From the NCBI RefSeq assembly GCF_003289945.1, contig NZ_QMBP01000002.1:496001-560000 (forward strand): a DNA stretch of 64,000 bases, given 5' to 3'. The position numbers were made by a program, and so were the translations under genes. A model generated the notes under the pieces. It was not told the origin of the DNA, searched no databases, and saw only the letters and a list, made by a program, of their open reading frames with translations. Shown here piece after piece: positions 35,144-43,741 of the stretch. The stretch comes from Mesorhizobium hawassense. Lineage in GTDB: Bacteria > Pseudomonadota > Alphaproteobacteria > Rhizobiales > Rhizobiaceae. How positions within the stretch are numbered: position 1 is the stretch's first letter; each line of letters opens with the position of its first letter.

Positions 35144-35950
35144 TCACGCCGCGAAGGCGGAACCGCCCTGCTGCGCGATATCGCTGAGATATTTCCCCGG
35201 CGGCTTGCCCAGCGCCTTCTTGAACATGGTGATGAAGGCGGTGACGGATTCGTAGCCGAGATCGCCCGAGACCTGCTGCACGCTGGCGCCCGCCGCCAAT
35301 TCGCGCAGCGCGACGATCAAATGCAGTTGCTGGCGCCAGCGCCCGAAGCTCAAACCGGTCTCCTTCATCACCAGCCGCGCCAGGCTGCTCTCGCTGAGCG
35401 CCACGCGGTTCGCCCACTCCGCCAGCGTGCTGCGGTCGGCGGGATCCTCGGCCAAGGCCTCGGCGATCAGTCTCAACCGCGGCTCGGCCGAAATCGGCAA
35501 ATGCAATTGCTGCACCGGCATGAGCGGCAGCTCGGCGAGCAGGACCTTGCCGAGGAACTCGCCTCGCGCATCGTCCGGCGCGCAGTCCGCCAGTTCGATG
35601 ATCAGCTCGCGCAGCAGCGGCGAGATCGACAGCGTGCAGCAGCGGTCCGGCATCTGCGCCGCGCCCGGCTCGACATAGACGAAGAAAATCCGCGCGTTTG
35701 CCGTCGCGATGTTGCTGTGCTCCATGCGGCTCGGCACCCACACGCCGCAATGCGGCGGCACCATCCATAGCCCGCTCGGCACTCGGCAGGTGACGCCGCC
35801 GCCGAGCGCGAAGACGAGCTGCCCCTTGCGATGCCAATGCATCGGCACCTCGGCCTTGGTCTCGGTGACGTCGACGCCGACGGCGATCGCCGGCGCGCTC
35901 ACGTCGTCGACGTCGAAGTTCAACCAGGGCCAGCGGAGCGGTTGTCTCAT
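35144..35950 (-). CDS. AraC-family regulator with N-terminal cupin
   Basis: The 268-residue regulator has an AraC-type cupin (about 25-110, 'MHWHRKGQLVFALGGGVTCRVPSGLWMVPPHCGVWVPS'-like). The C-terminal double helix-turn-helix spans about 160-262: 'LAEWANRVALSESSLARLVMKETGLSFGRWRQQL' and 'VQQVSGDLGYESVTAFITMFKKALGKPPGKYL'. It is divergent from an MDR reductase and an MFS exporter with 119 bases between start codons, so it probably controls them. It abuts the antiporter gene end to end (2-base gap). Confidence 0.92.
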   Translation of the reverse strand: MRQPLRWPWLNFDVDDVSAPAIAVGVDVTETKAEVPMHWHRKGQLVFALGGGVTCRVPSGLWMVPPHCGVWVPSRMEHSNIATANARIFFVYVEPGAAQMPDRCCTLSISPLLRELIIELADCAPDDARGEFLGKVLLAELPLMPVQQLHLPISAEPRLRLIAEALAEDPADRSTLAEWANRVALSESSLARLVMKETGLSFGRWRQQLHLIVALRELAAGASVQQVSGDLGYESVTAFITMFKKALGKPPGKYLSDIAQQGGSAFAA

Positions 35951-36069
35951 ACTTGACTGCTTTTAGCGATCATTTGGCATTATATCTAAATTCTTCAAGC
36001 AGGGAAGTCGATAGGTTCCAGCCCCTATCGTCGCGATCGGTCGCGGCGTGGAACGTCAAAGGTGGCTTC

Positions 36070-36990
36070 ATGCTTGCGCTTGCCATTTCGTCCGACAGCC
36101 CGAACCGGCTGAAGCTCACCGAGATCGACGAGCCAAACTGCAATGCAAATGAAGCATTGGTGGCAGTTCATGCAACATCGTTGAATCGTGGCGAGCTGCG
36201 CCTGCTCGCCATTCGGCCCGATGGCTGGATCCCCGGCCAGGATATCGTCGGCATTATCGAAAGGGCGGCGGTCGATGGCTCCGGGCCGGCCGCGGGCGCC
36301 CGCGTCGTGGCTCTGGTCGACGAGGCCGGCTGGGCCGAACGCGTCGCCGTGCCGACGGACCGGTTGGCCGTCGTGCCGGACGAGGTCGGCTTCGCCTCGG
36401 CGGCAACGCTCCCGGTTGCCGGCACGACGGCGCTGAGGACATTGCGCCATGGCGGCGACCTCGCCGGCCAACGGGTGCTGATCACTGGCGCCAGCGGCGC
36501 GGTCGGCCGTTTCCAGATCCAGATCGCCCGCGAGCAAGGCGCATCGGTGACCGCGGTCGCCGCTGCCAGGCATGCCGAGGATCTCCGCCAGCTTGGCGCC
36601 GGGCAGGTTGTCGGAGCGATCGAGCAAGCCAAGGGGCCGTTTTCGCTGATCACGGAGTCGGTCGGCGGGACAAGCCTCTCGCACGCCATTGAGCGCGTCG
36701 CGCCGGGCGGCACCATCATCATGTTCGGATCGAGCAGTGGCGAGCTGACGCCGGTCTCCTTTCGCCAGTTCGTTCCGGGTCACGAAGGCGCGAGGCTGCA
36801 GACCTTCGCCTACTACACCTCCGGCCCGGCCATCGGCGCTGATATCGCTTGGCTGCTTGGGCTGGCCGCGGCCGGCCGGCTGGAAACCCGCGTCGCCTTG
36901 ACCATGCCGTGGACAGACATCGGCCAGGCCCTGGATGCGCTCAGGCAGCGCAGCTTCAGCGGCAAGGCCGTTCTCACCATGAAGGAATAA
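36070..36990 (+). CDS. Zinc-free MDR-family NAD(P) oxidoreductase
   Basis: The 306-residue protein is a quinone-reductase-like member of the MDR superfamily: 'VAVHATSLNRGELRLLAIRPDGWIPGQDIVGIIE' in the catalytic half, and 'VLITGASGAVGRFQIQIAREQGASVTAV' for NADPH binding. It lacks the zinc-binding cysteines. ATG 36070 follows AAAGGTGG; the open frame upstream to 35953 has no family match. It is 75 bases upstream of the MFS exporter, both divergent from the AraC regulator. The substrate is unknown. Confidence 0.85.
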   Translation: MLALAISSDSPNRLKLTEIDEPNCNANEALVAVHATSLNRGELRLLAIRPDGWIPGQDIVGIIERAAVDGSGPAAGARVVALVDEAGWAERVAVPTDRLAVVPDEVGFASAATLPVAGTTALRTLRHGGDLAGQRVLITGASGAVGRFQIQIAREQGASVTAVAAARHAEDLRQLGAGQVVGAIEQAKGPFSLITESVGGTSLSHAIERVAPGGTIIMFGSSSGELTPVSFRQFVPGHEGARLQTFAYYTSGPAIGADIAWLLGLAAAGRLETRVALTMPWTDIGQALDALRQRSFSGKAVLTMKE

Positions 36991-37065
36991 GGCGCCTTTC
37001 CGCGATCGCCGCCGCCGTGAACCGCGGCGGCATCGCGAAGCGTCGACAACACTCAGGAGCATGAC

Positions 37066-38250
37066 ATGACGGTAAGAGAAGTTATTCGCACGTCGAGCGG
37101 CCAGGGGCTCCTCATCCTCGGCATCCTGCTGATCGCCTCGACGCTGCGCGCCCCGTTTACGGCTGTCGCGCCGATGCTCGGCATGATCCGCGGAACCACC
37201 GGCATCAGCGCCGCCGAGGCGGGCGTGCTGACAACTCTTCCCCTGCTGGCGTTCGCGGCGATCTCGCCCATCGCGGCCGGCCTGGCCCGGCGATACGGCA
37301 TGGAGCGGTGCCTGTTCGGCGCGCTGCTTGTCATTGCGACCGGAATTGCGATCCGCTCGACCTGTCCGACCTCAGCGCTGTTCGCCGGCACCGGCGCGAT
37401 CGGCGCCGGTATTGCCGTGGCAAATGTCCTGCTGCCCGGCCTGCTCAAGCGCGATTTTCCCGACCGGGTCGCCAGCCTGACCGGCGCCTATGCCATCATG
37501 TCCGGGCTCGTCCAGGCCGTCGCATCGACGGCGGCGATCCCGCTTGCGCAATTGCCGGGATCGAGCTGGCACCTGTCGCTGGCCGCCACTCTGGTCTTGC
37601 CGGTCGCGGCGCTGATCGCGTGGGCGCCTCAGCTGGGAATGCCTTCCACCGGGGCAACACAGGCCGCGTCCGCGCAAGACCGCGGCCGCATTTGGCGCTC
37701 GGCCCTCGCCTGGCAGGTGACCGGCTTTCTCGGCCTGACCTCGGTGGTCTTCTATGTGATCGTCGGATGGCTGCCCGCCATCCTCGCCGAGGCCGGCTAT
37801 CCGGCGGCGACCGCCGGCTCGCTGCATGGCCTGTTGCAGCTGGCAACCGCGATCCCCGGCGTGCTGCTTGGCGCTGCCGTGCGCCGCACCAAGGACCAGC
37901 GGGCGCTTGCCGTCGGCGTGGCGCTGACCACCTGCCTGTCGCTCTTCGGCCTGTGGCAGTTGCCGGCCCTCGCCGTGCTATGGATCGCCCTGTTCGGCTT
38001 CGGCGCTGGCGCGGCCTTCCTGCTCGGCCTTTCCTTCGTCAGCCTGAGGGCCTCTCATGCCCGAGAAGCCGCCGCACTCTCGGGGATGGCACAATGCCTG
38101 GGCTATTCGCTGGCCGCCGCGGGTCCGCCGCTGGCCGGGCTTGCGCACGACGCAACTGGAAACTGGGGCCTTGCGCTTGGAGCCTGCGCTATCGCCACCT
38201 TGCTGATGGCCGTGCTGGGCAGTTTTGCCGGCCGCGCGAGAACGATCTGA
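37066..38250 (+). CDS. MFS transporter of the CynX/NimT type
   Basis: The 394-residue protein has 12 hydrophobic helices of the CynX/NimT group (cyanate or 2-nitroimidazole transport). Early segments 'IASTLRAPFTAVAPMLGMI' and 'ISPIAAGLARRYGMERCLFGALL' match this family; the rest is typical of MFS. It starts at ATG 37066 with AGGAG close upstream, in the AraC-controlled pair. Substrate cannot be set from sequence. Its stop codon abuts that of the convergent SDR gene with no spacer. Confidence 0.88.
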   Translation: MTVREVIRTSSGQGLLILGILLIASTLRAPFTAVAPMLGMIRGTTGISAAEAGVLTTLPLLAFAAISPIAAGLARRYGMERCLFGALLVIATGIAIRSTCPTSALFAGTGAIGAGIAVANVLLPGLLKRDFPDRVASLTGAYAIMSGLVQAVASTAAIPLAQLPGSSWHLSLAATLVLPVAALIAWAPQLGMPSTGATQAASAQDRGRIWRSALAWQVTGFLGLTSVVFYVIVGWLPAILAEAGYPAATAGSLHGLLQLATAIPGVLLGAAVRRTKDQRALAVGVALTTCLSLFGLWQLPALAVLWIALFGFGAGAAFLLGLSFVSLRASHAREAAALSGMAQCLGYSLAAAGPPLAGLAHDATGNWGLALGACAIATLLMAVLGSFAGRARTI

Positions 38251-39000
38251 CTAAACGTGCTGGCCGCCGTTGATGTGGATCTCCGAGCCGGTCACGTAGG
38301 ACGATTGCCCGGAGCACAGGAAGTAGATGATGTCGGCCACTTCCGAGGTGGCGCCGAGCCGCCGCAGCGGGATCGTCTCGACGATCTTGTCGGTGCCGGG
38401 CGACAGGATCGCGGTGTCGATCTCGCCCGGCGCGATGGCGTTGACGCGGATGCCGTGCGGGCCGAAATCATGCGCCATCTCGCGCGTCAGCGAACCGAGC
38501 GCCGCCTTGGATGTCGCATAGGCCGTGCCGGCGAAAGGATGCACCCTGGTGCCGGCGATCGAGGTGACGTTGACGATCGAGCCTTTTGCCGCCGCGAGTT
38601 CCTTGAACAGGCCGCGCGCCAGCATGATCGGCGCGAAGAAATTGACCTGGAAGACGTCGCGCCAGACATGCATCGGTGTCTCGATCGAATCCATGCGGCT
38701 GCCGGTCTTCAGCTTCGGCGAGATGCCGGCATTGTTGACCAGCGCGTTGAGCTGGCCGCCATGCGCTTCCAGCCGGTGACGGATTTCCGAGACGGCGATG
38801 CCGACGTCTTCCTGGTCGGCAAGATCGACCTTGATGTGGTCCTCGGGGCCGGCCGGCCACGGGCAATCCTCGGCAAAGGCCTGGCGCGAGCAAGTGATGA
38901 CGCGCCAGCCCTCGCGCGAAAAGCGCTTCACCGTCGCATGGCCGATGCCCCGGCTGGCGCCGGTGAGCACGATGGTTTTTCTGCTGTCGGTCTCGGCCAT
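38251..39000 (-). CDS. Short-chain dehydrogenase/reductase
   Basis: The 249-residue SDR has the cofactor loop 'TGASRGIGHATVKRFSREG' (14-32), 'NNAGIS', the catalytic Ser in 'IVNVTSIAG', and Y-x-x-x-K in 'YATSKAALG'. The later 'IRVNAIAPGEIDTAI' and C-terminal 'SSYVTGSEIHINGGQ' complete the classical pattern. NAD or NADP preference and substrate are not resolved. It has no operon partner. Confidence 0.92.
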   Translation of the reverse strand: MAETDSRKTIVLTGASRGIGHATVKRFSREGWRVITCSRQAFAEDCPWPAGPEDHIKVDLADQEDVGIAVSEIRHRLEAHGGQLNALVNNAGISPKLKTGSRMDSIETPMHVWRDVFQVNFFAPIMLARGLFKELAAAKGSIVNVTSIAGTRVHPFAGTAYATSKAALGSLTREMAHDFGPHGIRVNAIAPGEIDTAILSPGTDKIVETIPLRRLGATSEVADIIYFLCSGQSSYVTGSEIHINGGQHV

Positions 39001-39101
39001 GTCGCGGTCTCCGGCGCGTGATCTAGCCGAATATGGTTACAATGGCGAGGGGTCGCTAGGAGATCGCAAGATCGGCCGCATAGCTACCGGGCAACCGCTG
39101 T

Positions 39102-39440
39102 TCAATAACAGGTCGGGCACTCCGCATGCAGACTGAGACTGAGAAGAAACATCAGACCTGCCAATGTCCAGAGAACCCCCAAGAACGTGCCACGCGAGCG
39201 CCCGGCTAAGCGCCCAACACCCCAGGCGATCCCATAGGGCAACAAAAGCCCCAGAATGACGGAGGCGTATATCGCGCCGATTCTTTCCTGATCGAGCTAT
39301 CGAGGGTCCGGGTAATAGAGATATGGCAGATGCCGAATTGCCACGACACTGACCGTCATCCCCGCCAGCAAGAGCCACTGCCACGTGCTTAGACGCTTGT
39401 ATGCTTTCCCATCAGTCGGCCCGGCCGGTTCGCCTGCCAT
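39102..39440 (-). pseudogene. Small two- to three-helix membrane protein interrupted by an in-frame TAG
   Basis: ATG 39440 starts three bases after the PBP1A stop codon. The frame reads 47 codons (MAGEPAGPTDGKAYKRLSTW, a hydrophobic helix, ending 'YLYYPDPR'). A TAG follows at 39297-39299. The same frame then continues 64 codons ('LDQERIGAIYASVILGLLLP', 'GTFLGVLWTLAGLMFLLSLS', ending 'HAECPTCY') to TGA 39102. Both halves look like one protein with two to three transmembrane helices. No family is recognised. It is probably a nonsense-mutated gene, coupled to PBP1A. Confidence 0.7.
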
Positions 39441-39443
39441 TGT

Positions 39444-41735
39444 CTAACCCCCGCCGAGGATATCGAGGATCGAGGTCTGCCGCTTCTTGGTCGGACCGCC
39501 GACATTGCCGGGCGGCACCGGATGCTTGATCGAGGCGGTCGATCCGCCGTCGCTGGGCATGTCGAAGCCGCCGGCGTCCACGGTCTCGGCCGGTTGCGCC
39601 TGCCGTGCTGGGGCCGAGCGAGCCGGCGCCGGAGCCTGGGCAACAGGCTGCGATTGAGCAGCGGGCTGAGACTGGCCGACGGCTGCGGGCGGCGCAGGCG
39701 GCGGCTGCGAGGCATCAGCCGACGGGATCTCGTCCGGAACGATCGTGTCGGACGGCGTCGACTTCCAGGTGCCGGGCAGCGGCCTGACCGGCACGCCCTC
39801 ATGCGCCGCCACCATGAATTCGTGCCAGGCCTGCGCCGGCAAGGCGCCGCCGGTCACCTTCTTCATCGCGCTGCCATCGTCATTGCCGAACCAGACGCCC
39901 GTGGTGAGGTTGGCGGTGTAGCCGACGAACCAGGCGTCGCGCGAGTTCTGGCTGGTGCCGGTCTTGCCGGCCGAGGGCCAGTTGAAGGCCGCTTTCTTGG
40001 CGGTGCCGACCTCGACCGTGCCGGTCATCATCGAGTTCATCATGCCGACGATATCGGCCTTGATGACGCGCGGCGCGCTGCCGGTGCTGCCCTCGTAGAG
40101 CACCTTGCCGTTGGCGGCCGTGATGCGCTGGATGAAATGGATGTCCGGCTTGTAGCCGCCATTGGCGAAGGGCACATAGGCCGAGGTCAATTCCAGCGGC
40201 GTCACTTCCGAGGTGCCGAGCGCGATCGAGGTGTTGGCCTGCAGGTCCGACTGGATCCCCATGCGATGCGCGGCTTCCACCACGGCGTCGGGCCCGACCT
40301 CCATGGTGAGCTGCGCCGCCACCGAGTTGAGCGACTTGGCCAGCGCCGTCGCCAGCGTGACCTTGCCGTAGTATTTGCCGCCGTAATTGTCCGGCGTCCA
40401 TTTGCCGATCTTGATCGGCGCGTCGTTGCGGATGCTGTCCGGCGTGCGGCCGGCCTCGAGCGCCGCCATGTAGACGAAGGGCTTGAAGGCCGAGCCCGGC
40501 TGCCGCCGCGCTTCCGAGGCGCGGTCGAACTGGCTGGTCGAATAGTCGTAGCCGCCGACCATGGCGCGCACCGCGCCGGAATCGTCGATCGAGACCAGCG
40601 CGCCTTGCGTGACGTTGAGCTTCTTGCCGCTCTCGTCGATCAGCCGGCGGATCGACTGTTCGGCGAGCTTCTGCAGGTTGAGGTCGACGGTAGTGTTGAT
40701 GACGATGTCGCCGCGCACGTCGCCGATGAGGTCGGGAAGCTCGTCCATGACGGTATCGGCGACGTAGTTTTCCGAGCCGGTCCAGTAGGACGGCGCGCGC
40801 GTCGCCGGCGCGCTCAGCGCGGTCTTGTATTCCTTCTCGCCGATCTTGCCTTCCTGGCGCATGGCGGCAAGCACCAGCTGCGCCCGTTCCTCGGCCGCCT
40901 TCGGGTCGCGCGCCGGCGAAAGCTTCGACGGCGCCTTGAGCAGGCCCGCCAGCAGTGCCGCCTCCGAAAGCGACACGTCGCGCGCGCTCTTGCCGAAATA
41001 GCGCCGCGAGGCCGCCTCCACGCCATAGGCGCCCGAGCCGAAATAGACCCGGTTGAGGTACATTTCGAGGATCTGGTCCTTGGTGTGCTTGTGCTCGAGC
41101 CAGAGCGCGAGCAGCACTTCCTGCACCTTGCGCTCCAGCGTGCGGTCCGGCGTCAGGAACAGGTTCTTCGCCAGCTGCTGCGTCAGCGTCGAGCCGCCCT
41201 GCGAGAAGTGACGGCCAAGCAAATTGGTGACCATGGCGCGCGACAGGCCGATCGGGTCGATGCCGAAATGCGAATAAAAGCGCCGGTCTTCGATGGCGAC
41301 GACGGCTTCCGGGATGTAGGGCGACATTTCGTTCAGGCCGACTGCCTCGCCGCCCGACGCGCCGCGATTGGCGATCAGGTTGCCATCGACCGAGACGATC
41401 TTGATGTTGGGCGCGCGGTCCGGGATCGACCACGTCGTCGCCGCCGGCATTTTGGCGCCGTAATAGACGACGATGCCGGCCACCGCGATGCCGCCCCAGA
41501 TGCAGAGCACGAAGCACCAATAGACGAGCCGCGTGGCGATGCCCAGCAGCCCGCGTCGGTTGCGGTCGCGGCCACGCCCACGTGATTTCGCCCTGGCGGA
41601 CTTGCCCTTTGCAGCGGATTTGCGGGTGCGCGGCACGACGCGATCCTCCTCGCTCACCGAAAAGCCCTCGGAGGATTTCGCCCGCGGCGTGTCCTCGAAG
41701 CTCGGTTCGATGCGACTGTCTCTGCGGTTCGCCAT
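39444..41735 (-). CDS. Penicillin-binding protein 1A family (bifunctional peptidoglycan synthase)
   Basis: The 763-residue class A PBP builds peptidoglycan. A basic cytoplasmic N-terminus precedes one membrane anchor (about 55-80). The GT51 transglycosylase has 'VAIEDRRFYSHFGIDPIGL' and 'GGSTLTQQLAKNLFL'. The transpeptidase has SxxK in 'RQPGSAFKPF', and KTG in 'AGKTGTSQNSRDAWF'. A Pro/Ala/Gln-rich C-terminal tail (about 675-740) is disordered. The length and motif set fit the shorter PBP1A/PBP1C-like group. The broken small gene follows immediately. Confidence 0.92.
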   Translation of the reverse strand: MANRRDSRIEPSFEDTPRAKSSEGFSVSEEDRVVPRTRKSAAKGKSARAKSRGRGRDRNRRGLLGIATRLVYWCFVLCIWGGIAVAGIVVYYGAKMPAATTWSIPDRAPNIKIVSVDGNLIANRGASGGEAVGLNEMSPYIPEAVVAIEDRRFYSHFGIDPIGLSRAMVTNLLGRHFSQGGSTLTQQLAKNLFLTPDRTLERKVQEVLLALWLEHKHTKDQILEMYLNRVYFGSGAYGVEAASRRYFGKSARDVSLSEAALLAGLLKAPSKLSPARDPKAAEERAQLVLAAMRQEGKIGEKEYKTALSAPATRAPSYWTGSENYVADTVMDELPDLIGDVRGDIVINTTVDLNLQKLAEQSIRRLIDESGKKLNVTQGALVSIDDSGAVRAMVGGYDYSTSQFDRASEARRQPGSAFKPFVYMAALEAGRTPDSIRNDAPIKIGKWTPDNYGGKYYGKVTLATALAKSLNSVAAQLTMEVGPDAVVEAAHRMGIQSDLQANTSIALGTSEVTPLELTSAYVPFANGGYKPDIHFIQRITAANGKVLYEGSTGSAPRVIKADIVGMMNSMMTGTVEVGTAKKAAFNWPSAGKTGTSQNSRDAWFVGYTANLTTGVWFGNDDGSAMKKVTGGALPAQAWHEFMVAAHEGVPVRPLPGTWKSTPSDTIVPDEIPSADASQPPPAPPAAVGQSQPAAQSQPVAQAPAPARSAPARQAQPAETVDAGGFDMPSDGGSTASIKHPVPPGNVGGPTKKRQTSILDILGGG

Positions 41736-41960
41736 GCGCTCTAGTCTGTCTGTCCCCGATGCCGATGGCGTTTGGGTTGCAGAGTAGATGCGGCGGTTTA
41801 AAGGCGCGTTAAAGCAGGGTTTATGCAGCCTTTTGAAAGTCCTGAGGATTTTCTCGATCCGCTGCCGCTTTCGACACCTCAGGGAGCGTAAGGAAGGGCC
41901 AGGAGACCGAAAGCAGCGCGTCTCGGCAATTTGCCGGCTGTGCCGCGCAACCGGTCAGGC

Positions 41961-42881
41961 TCAAAGCGGTTCAAAACGCACATCCGGCTGGTCCGGTCCG
42001 CCGGCCTGGCGCAACAGCGCGATGAACTGCTCGCGCCTGTCGACCTGCGGCGCTTTCCAATGCGAGGCGTTGCCGGCGTGCAGCCAGCCGTCGACGGACA
42101 GGAAATAATCCCTGAATTCATCGCGGCCGTCGCCGAAACGAAGCCATCGCTTGTCGGCAAAGCGGACCTTGTCCGGATCGCACGCGCGGTAAAGCCTTGG
42201 CCAGTTGCCGCCGCCGGAATCCATGTGGAATCGGTAACTCGGCGAAAAATCCAGCCGTCGCGGCGATACGCTGCCGTCGAAGAAACTGAAGCCGGGCCAC
42301 AGGAACCAGCCGCCAGGCGTCGGCGTGTCGGTCCGCTTCCTTCCGTAAAGCAGCTTGCCCTGCATTCTTTCGCGCACGGAAAAGGGACCGGTCGGGAAGA
42401 TGTCGTGGTCGAGGAAGCCGAAGAGCGACGGTCTGAAGACCACGACGAAATTCCTGGCGATCCAGTTCAGCGCCAGGCCATGCGAGGCGCTGACCAGCAT
42501 CCTGTTCCTCGGCAGGCCGACATAGGGGACCTGAAGCCGCCGGCAGAGGTCGCGGATCGCCACCCGGGCTTCGTCGCGGCTGCTGTTGTCGAAGACGACA
42601 TAGCCGTCCTTCTCGGCAAGATGACGCCGGATCAGATGGATCTGCCATTCGATCATATCTGGGCGGTTGAAGGCCACCGAGGCGATGACCGCATCCGAAA
42701 ACGCCCTGCCGCCGCCGGGCAGCAGCGTCTCGCGTGCCGGCGAACGCAGGAAGCGAAACGTCCGCATGCGATCGCGCAACCAGTTCCTGGCCTTCGGCGG
42801 CGCGTTGAGCCTGCGCCACGCTTCGACGCTGATGTCGGGATCGTCATGGCTCTCGGGCGCGATATCATCGGGAATGATCAC
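41961..42881 (-). CDS. Putative glycosyltransferase (GT-A-like)
   Basis: The 306-residue soluble protein has GT2-like features: 'VIASVAFNRPDMIEWQIHLIRRHL' resembles the opening strand, 'DGYVVFDNSSRDEA' follows, and 'LFGFLDHDIFPTGPF' (about 177-191) gives an acidic D-x-D-type loop. A long C-terminal part is aromatic-rich ('GGWFLWPGFSFFDGS'). I recognise no closely named family, so sugar and acceptor are unknown. The 225 bases upstream towards the PBP1A start contain nothing clear. Confidence 0.55.
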   Translation of the reverse strand: MIIPDDIAPESHDDPDISVEAWRRLNAPPKARNWLRDRMRTFRFLRSPARETLLPGGGRAFSDAVIASVAFNRPDMIEWQIHLIRRHLAEKDGYVVFDNSSRDEARVAIRDLCRRLQVPYVGLPRNRMLVSASHGLALNWIARNFVVVFRPSLFGFLDHDIFPTGPFSVRERMQGKLLYGRKRTDTPTPGGWFLWPGFSFFDGSVSPRRLDFSPSYRFHMDSGGGNWPRLYRACDPDKVRFADKRWLRFGDGRDEFRDYFLSVDGWLHAGNASHWKAPQVDRREQFIALLRQAGGPDQPDVRFEPL

Positions 42882-42931
42882 GCGGGCCTCGCCTGCTTCT
42901 CACCGGGCGCTCGCATCCGCCGCCGGACCGT

Positions 42932-43078
42932 TTAATTCTGCTGGATCGAAATACCCTTGTCATCGATCTTGAGCTCGACGCCTTTCGGCCTGGTCTGCTC
43001 GCGATAGACATAGATGCCGAGCGCGATGACCACCGCGATCAGCGCCCCGATGATGAGATAGAGCGTGTTCTGCCTCAT
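42932..43078 (-). CDS. Small single-helix membrane protein (48 residues)
   Basis: The product begins MRQNTLYLIIGALIAVVIAL and continues 'GIYVYREQTRPKGVELKIDDKGISIQQN'. One membrane helix (5-24) is followed by a short charged tail. Such short proteins are conserved in Rhizobiales as hypothetical proteins. AAAGGG precedes ATG 43078. It lies between the GT-like gene and the GlsB-type gene on the same strand. Confidence 0.75.
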   Translation of the reverse strand: MRQNTLYLIIGALIAVVIALGIYVYREQTRPKGVELKIDDKGISIQQN

Positions 43079-43103
43079 TGCGGCCCTTTCGTGAGGTCGA
43101 GCC

Positions 43104-43358
43104 TCACGCTCGTTTCAGGACCTTGACGACGAGCAACAGGATGATCGCGCCGATCGTCGCATGGATGATCGATGCCAGGATGCCGCCGCCGATGGCGAAG
43201 CCGAGCCTTGGGAAAAGCCAGCCGGCGATGAACGCGCCGATGATGCCGACGACGATGTTGCCGATCAGGCCGAAGCCGAAGCCCGACACGATCAGCCCGG
43301 CAAGCCAGCCGGCGATGGCGCCGATGATGATGAAGACGAGAAGACTTTCGATACCCAT
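43104..43358 (-). CDS. GlsB/YeaQ/YmgE-family stress-response membrane protein
   Basis: The 84-residue protein has three Gly-rich helices typical of the transglycosylase-associated/YeaQ family: 'LLVFIIIGAIAGWLAGLIVSG', 'GLIGNIVVGIIGAFIAGWLFP', 'ASIIHATIGAIILLLVV'. These proteins are induced by stress in several bacteria; molecular function is unknown. ATG 43358 has GGAGGGAATC seven bases upstream; the frame open to 43430 is not supported. Confidence 0.9.
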   Translation of the reverse strand: MGIESLLVFIIIGAIAGWLAGLIVSGFGFGLIGNIVVGIIGAFIAGWLFPRLGFAIGGGILASIIHATIGAIILLLVVKVLKRA

Positions 43359-43466
43359 GCTGATTCCCTCCAAGCAAATGGTGACCACGGAGCAAGGCTC
43401 CGAATCGGCCTTCGATATCAACGGTTTCACGCTATGCCAAAGCCGCCGGCTCCGCCAGCGACGGCG

Positions 43467-43673
43467 TCATTGGCCGTCGTCTTCGTCGCCCGATGCAGGC
43501 CGCCAGCTCGTCGGATCGACCTTCTTTTGCGTGTCGCTGTCGGTGTAGACCCACCAGCCGCCGTCGCGGTACTGGCCGATGGATTCATTGACGACGCCGT
43601 CGCCGTCCTTCCACGTGATCGTGACTTTCGAGCCGTCCCTCGGCGCGCTCGCTATCGGTTTGCGCTCTGTCAT
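43467..43673 (-). CDS. Small acidic protein of unknown function
   Basis: The 68-residue protein begins 'MTERKPIASAPRDGSKVTIT' and has a central 'YRDGGWWVYTD' with paired tryptophans. This resembles the short 'P-I-x-x-A-P-x-D-G' domain of DUF551-type proteins, often phage or plasmid related, but the match is weak. GGAGG precedes ATG 43673 by seven bases, supporting it as a real gene. There is no functional clue from neighbours. Confidence 0.6.
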   Translation of the reverse strand: MTERKPIASAPRDGSKVTITWKDGDGVVNESIGQYRDGGWWVYTDSDTQKKVDPTSWRPASGDEDDGQ

Positions 43674-43741
43674 CTCACTGCCTCCATGGACCGGTCCCCT
43701 CCAAGAACCGGCAACGACGTCCTCCGACGCGCCGGGTTCCG

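Noticed and set aside
34446..35837. A 463-codon minus-strand frame across the antiporter end and the AraC gene
   Set aside because: It is a shadow of two well-supported genes; its translation has no domain.
39297..39299. TAG read through as pyrrolysine
   Set aside because: No pyl genes are seen and no such use is known in this group; a mutation or read error is simpler.
39037..39384. A 115-codon minus-strand frame below PBP1A
   Set aside because: It overlaps the broken membrane gene in another frame, lacks a ribosome site and reads as low-complexity shadow.
39522..41585. A 687-codon open frame on the plus strand across PBP1A
   Set aside because: It is antisense to a clear class A PBP; its translation is Arg/Ala/Gly-rich with no motif, a shadow frame from GC-rich codons.
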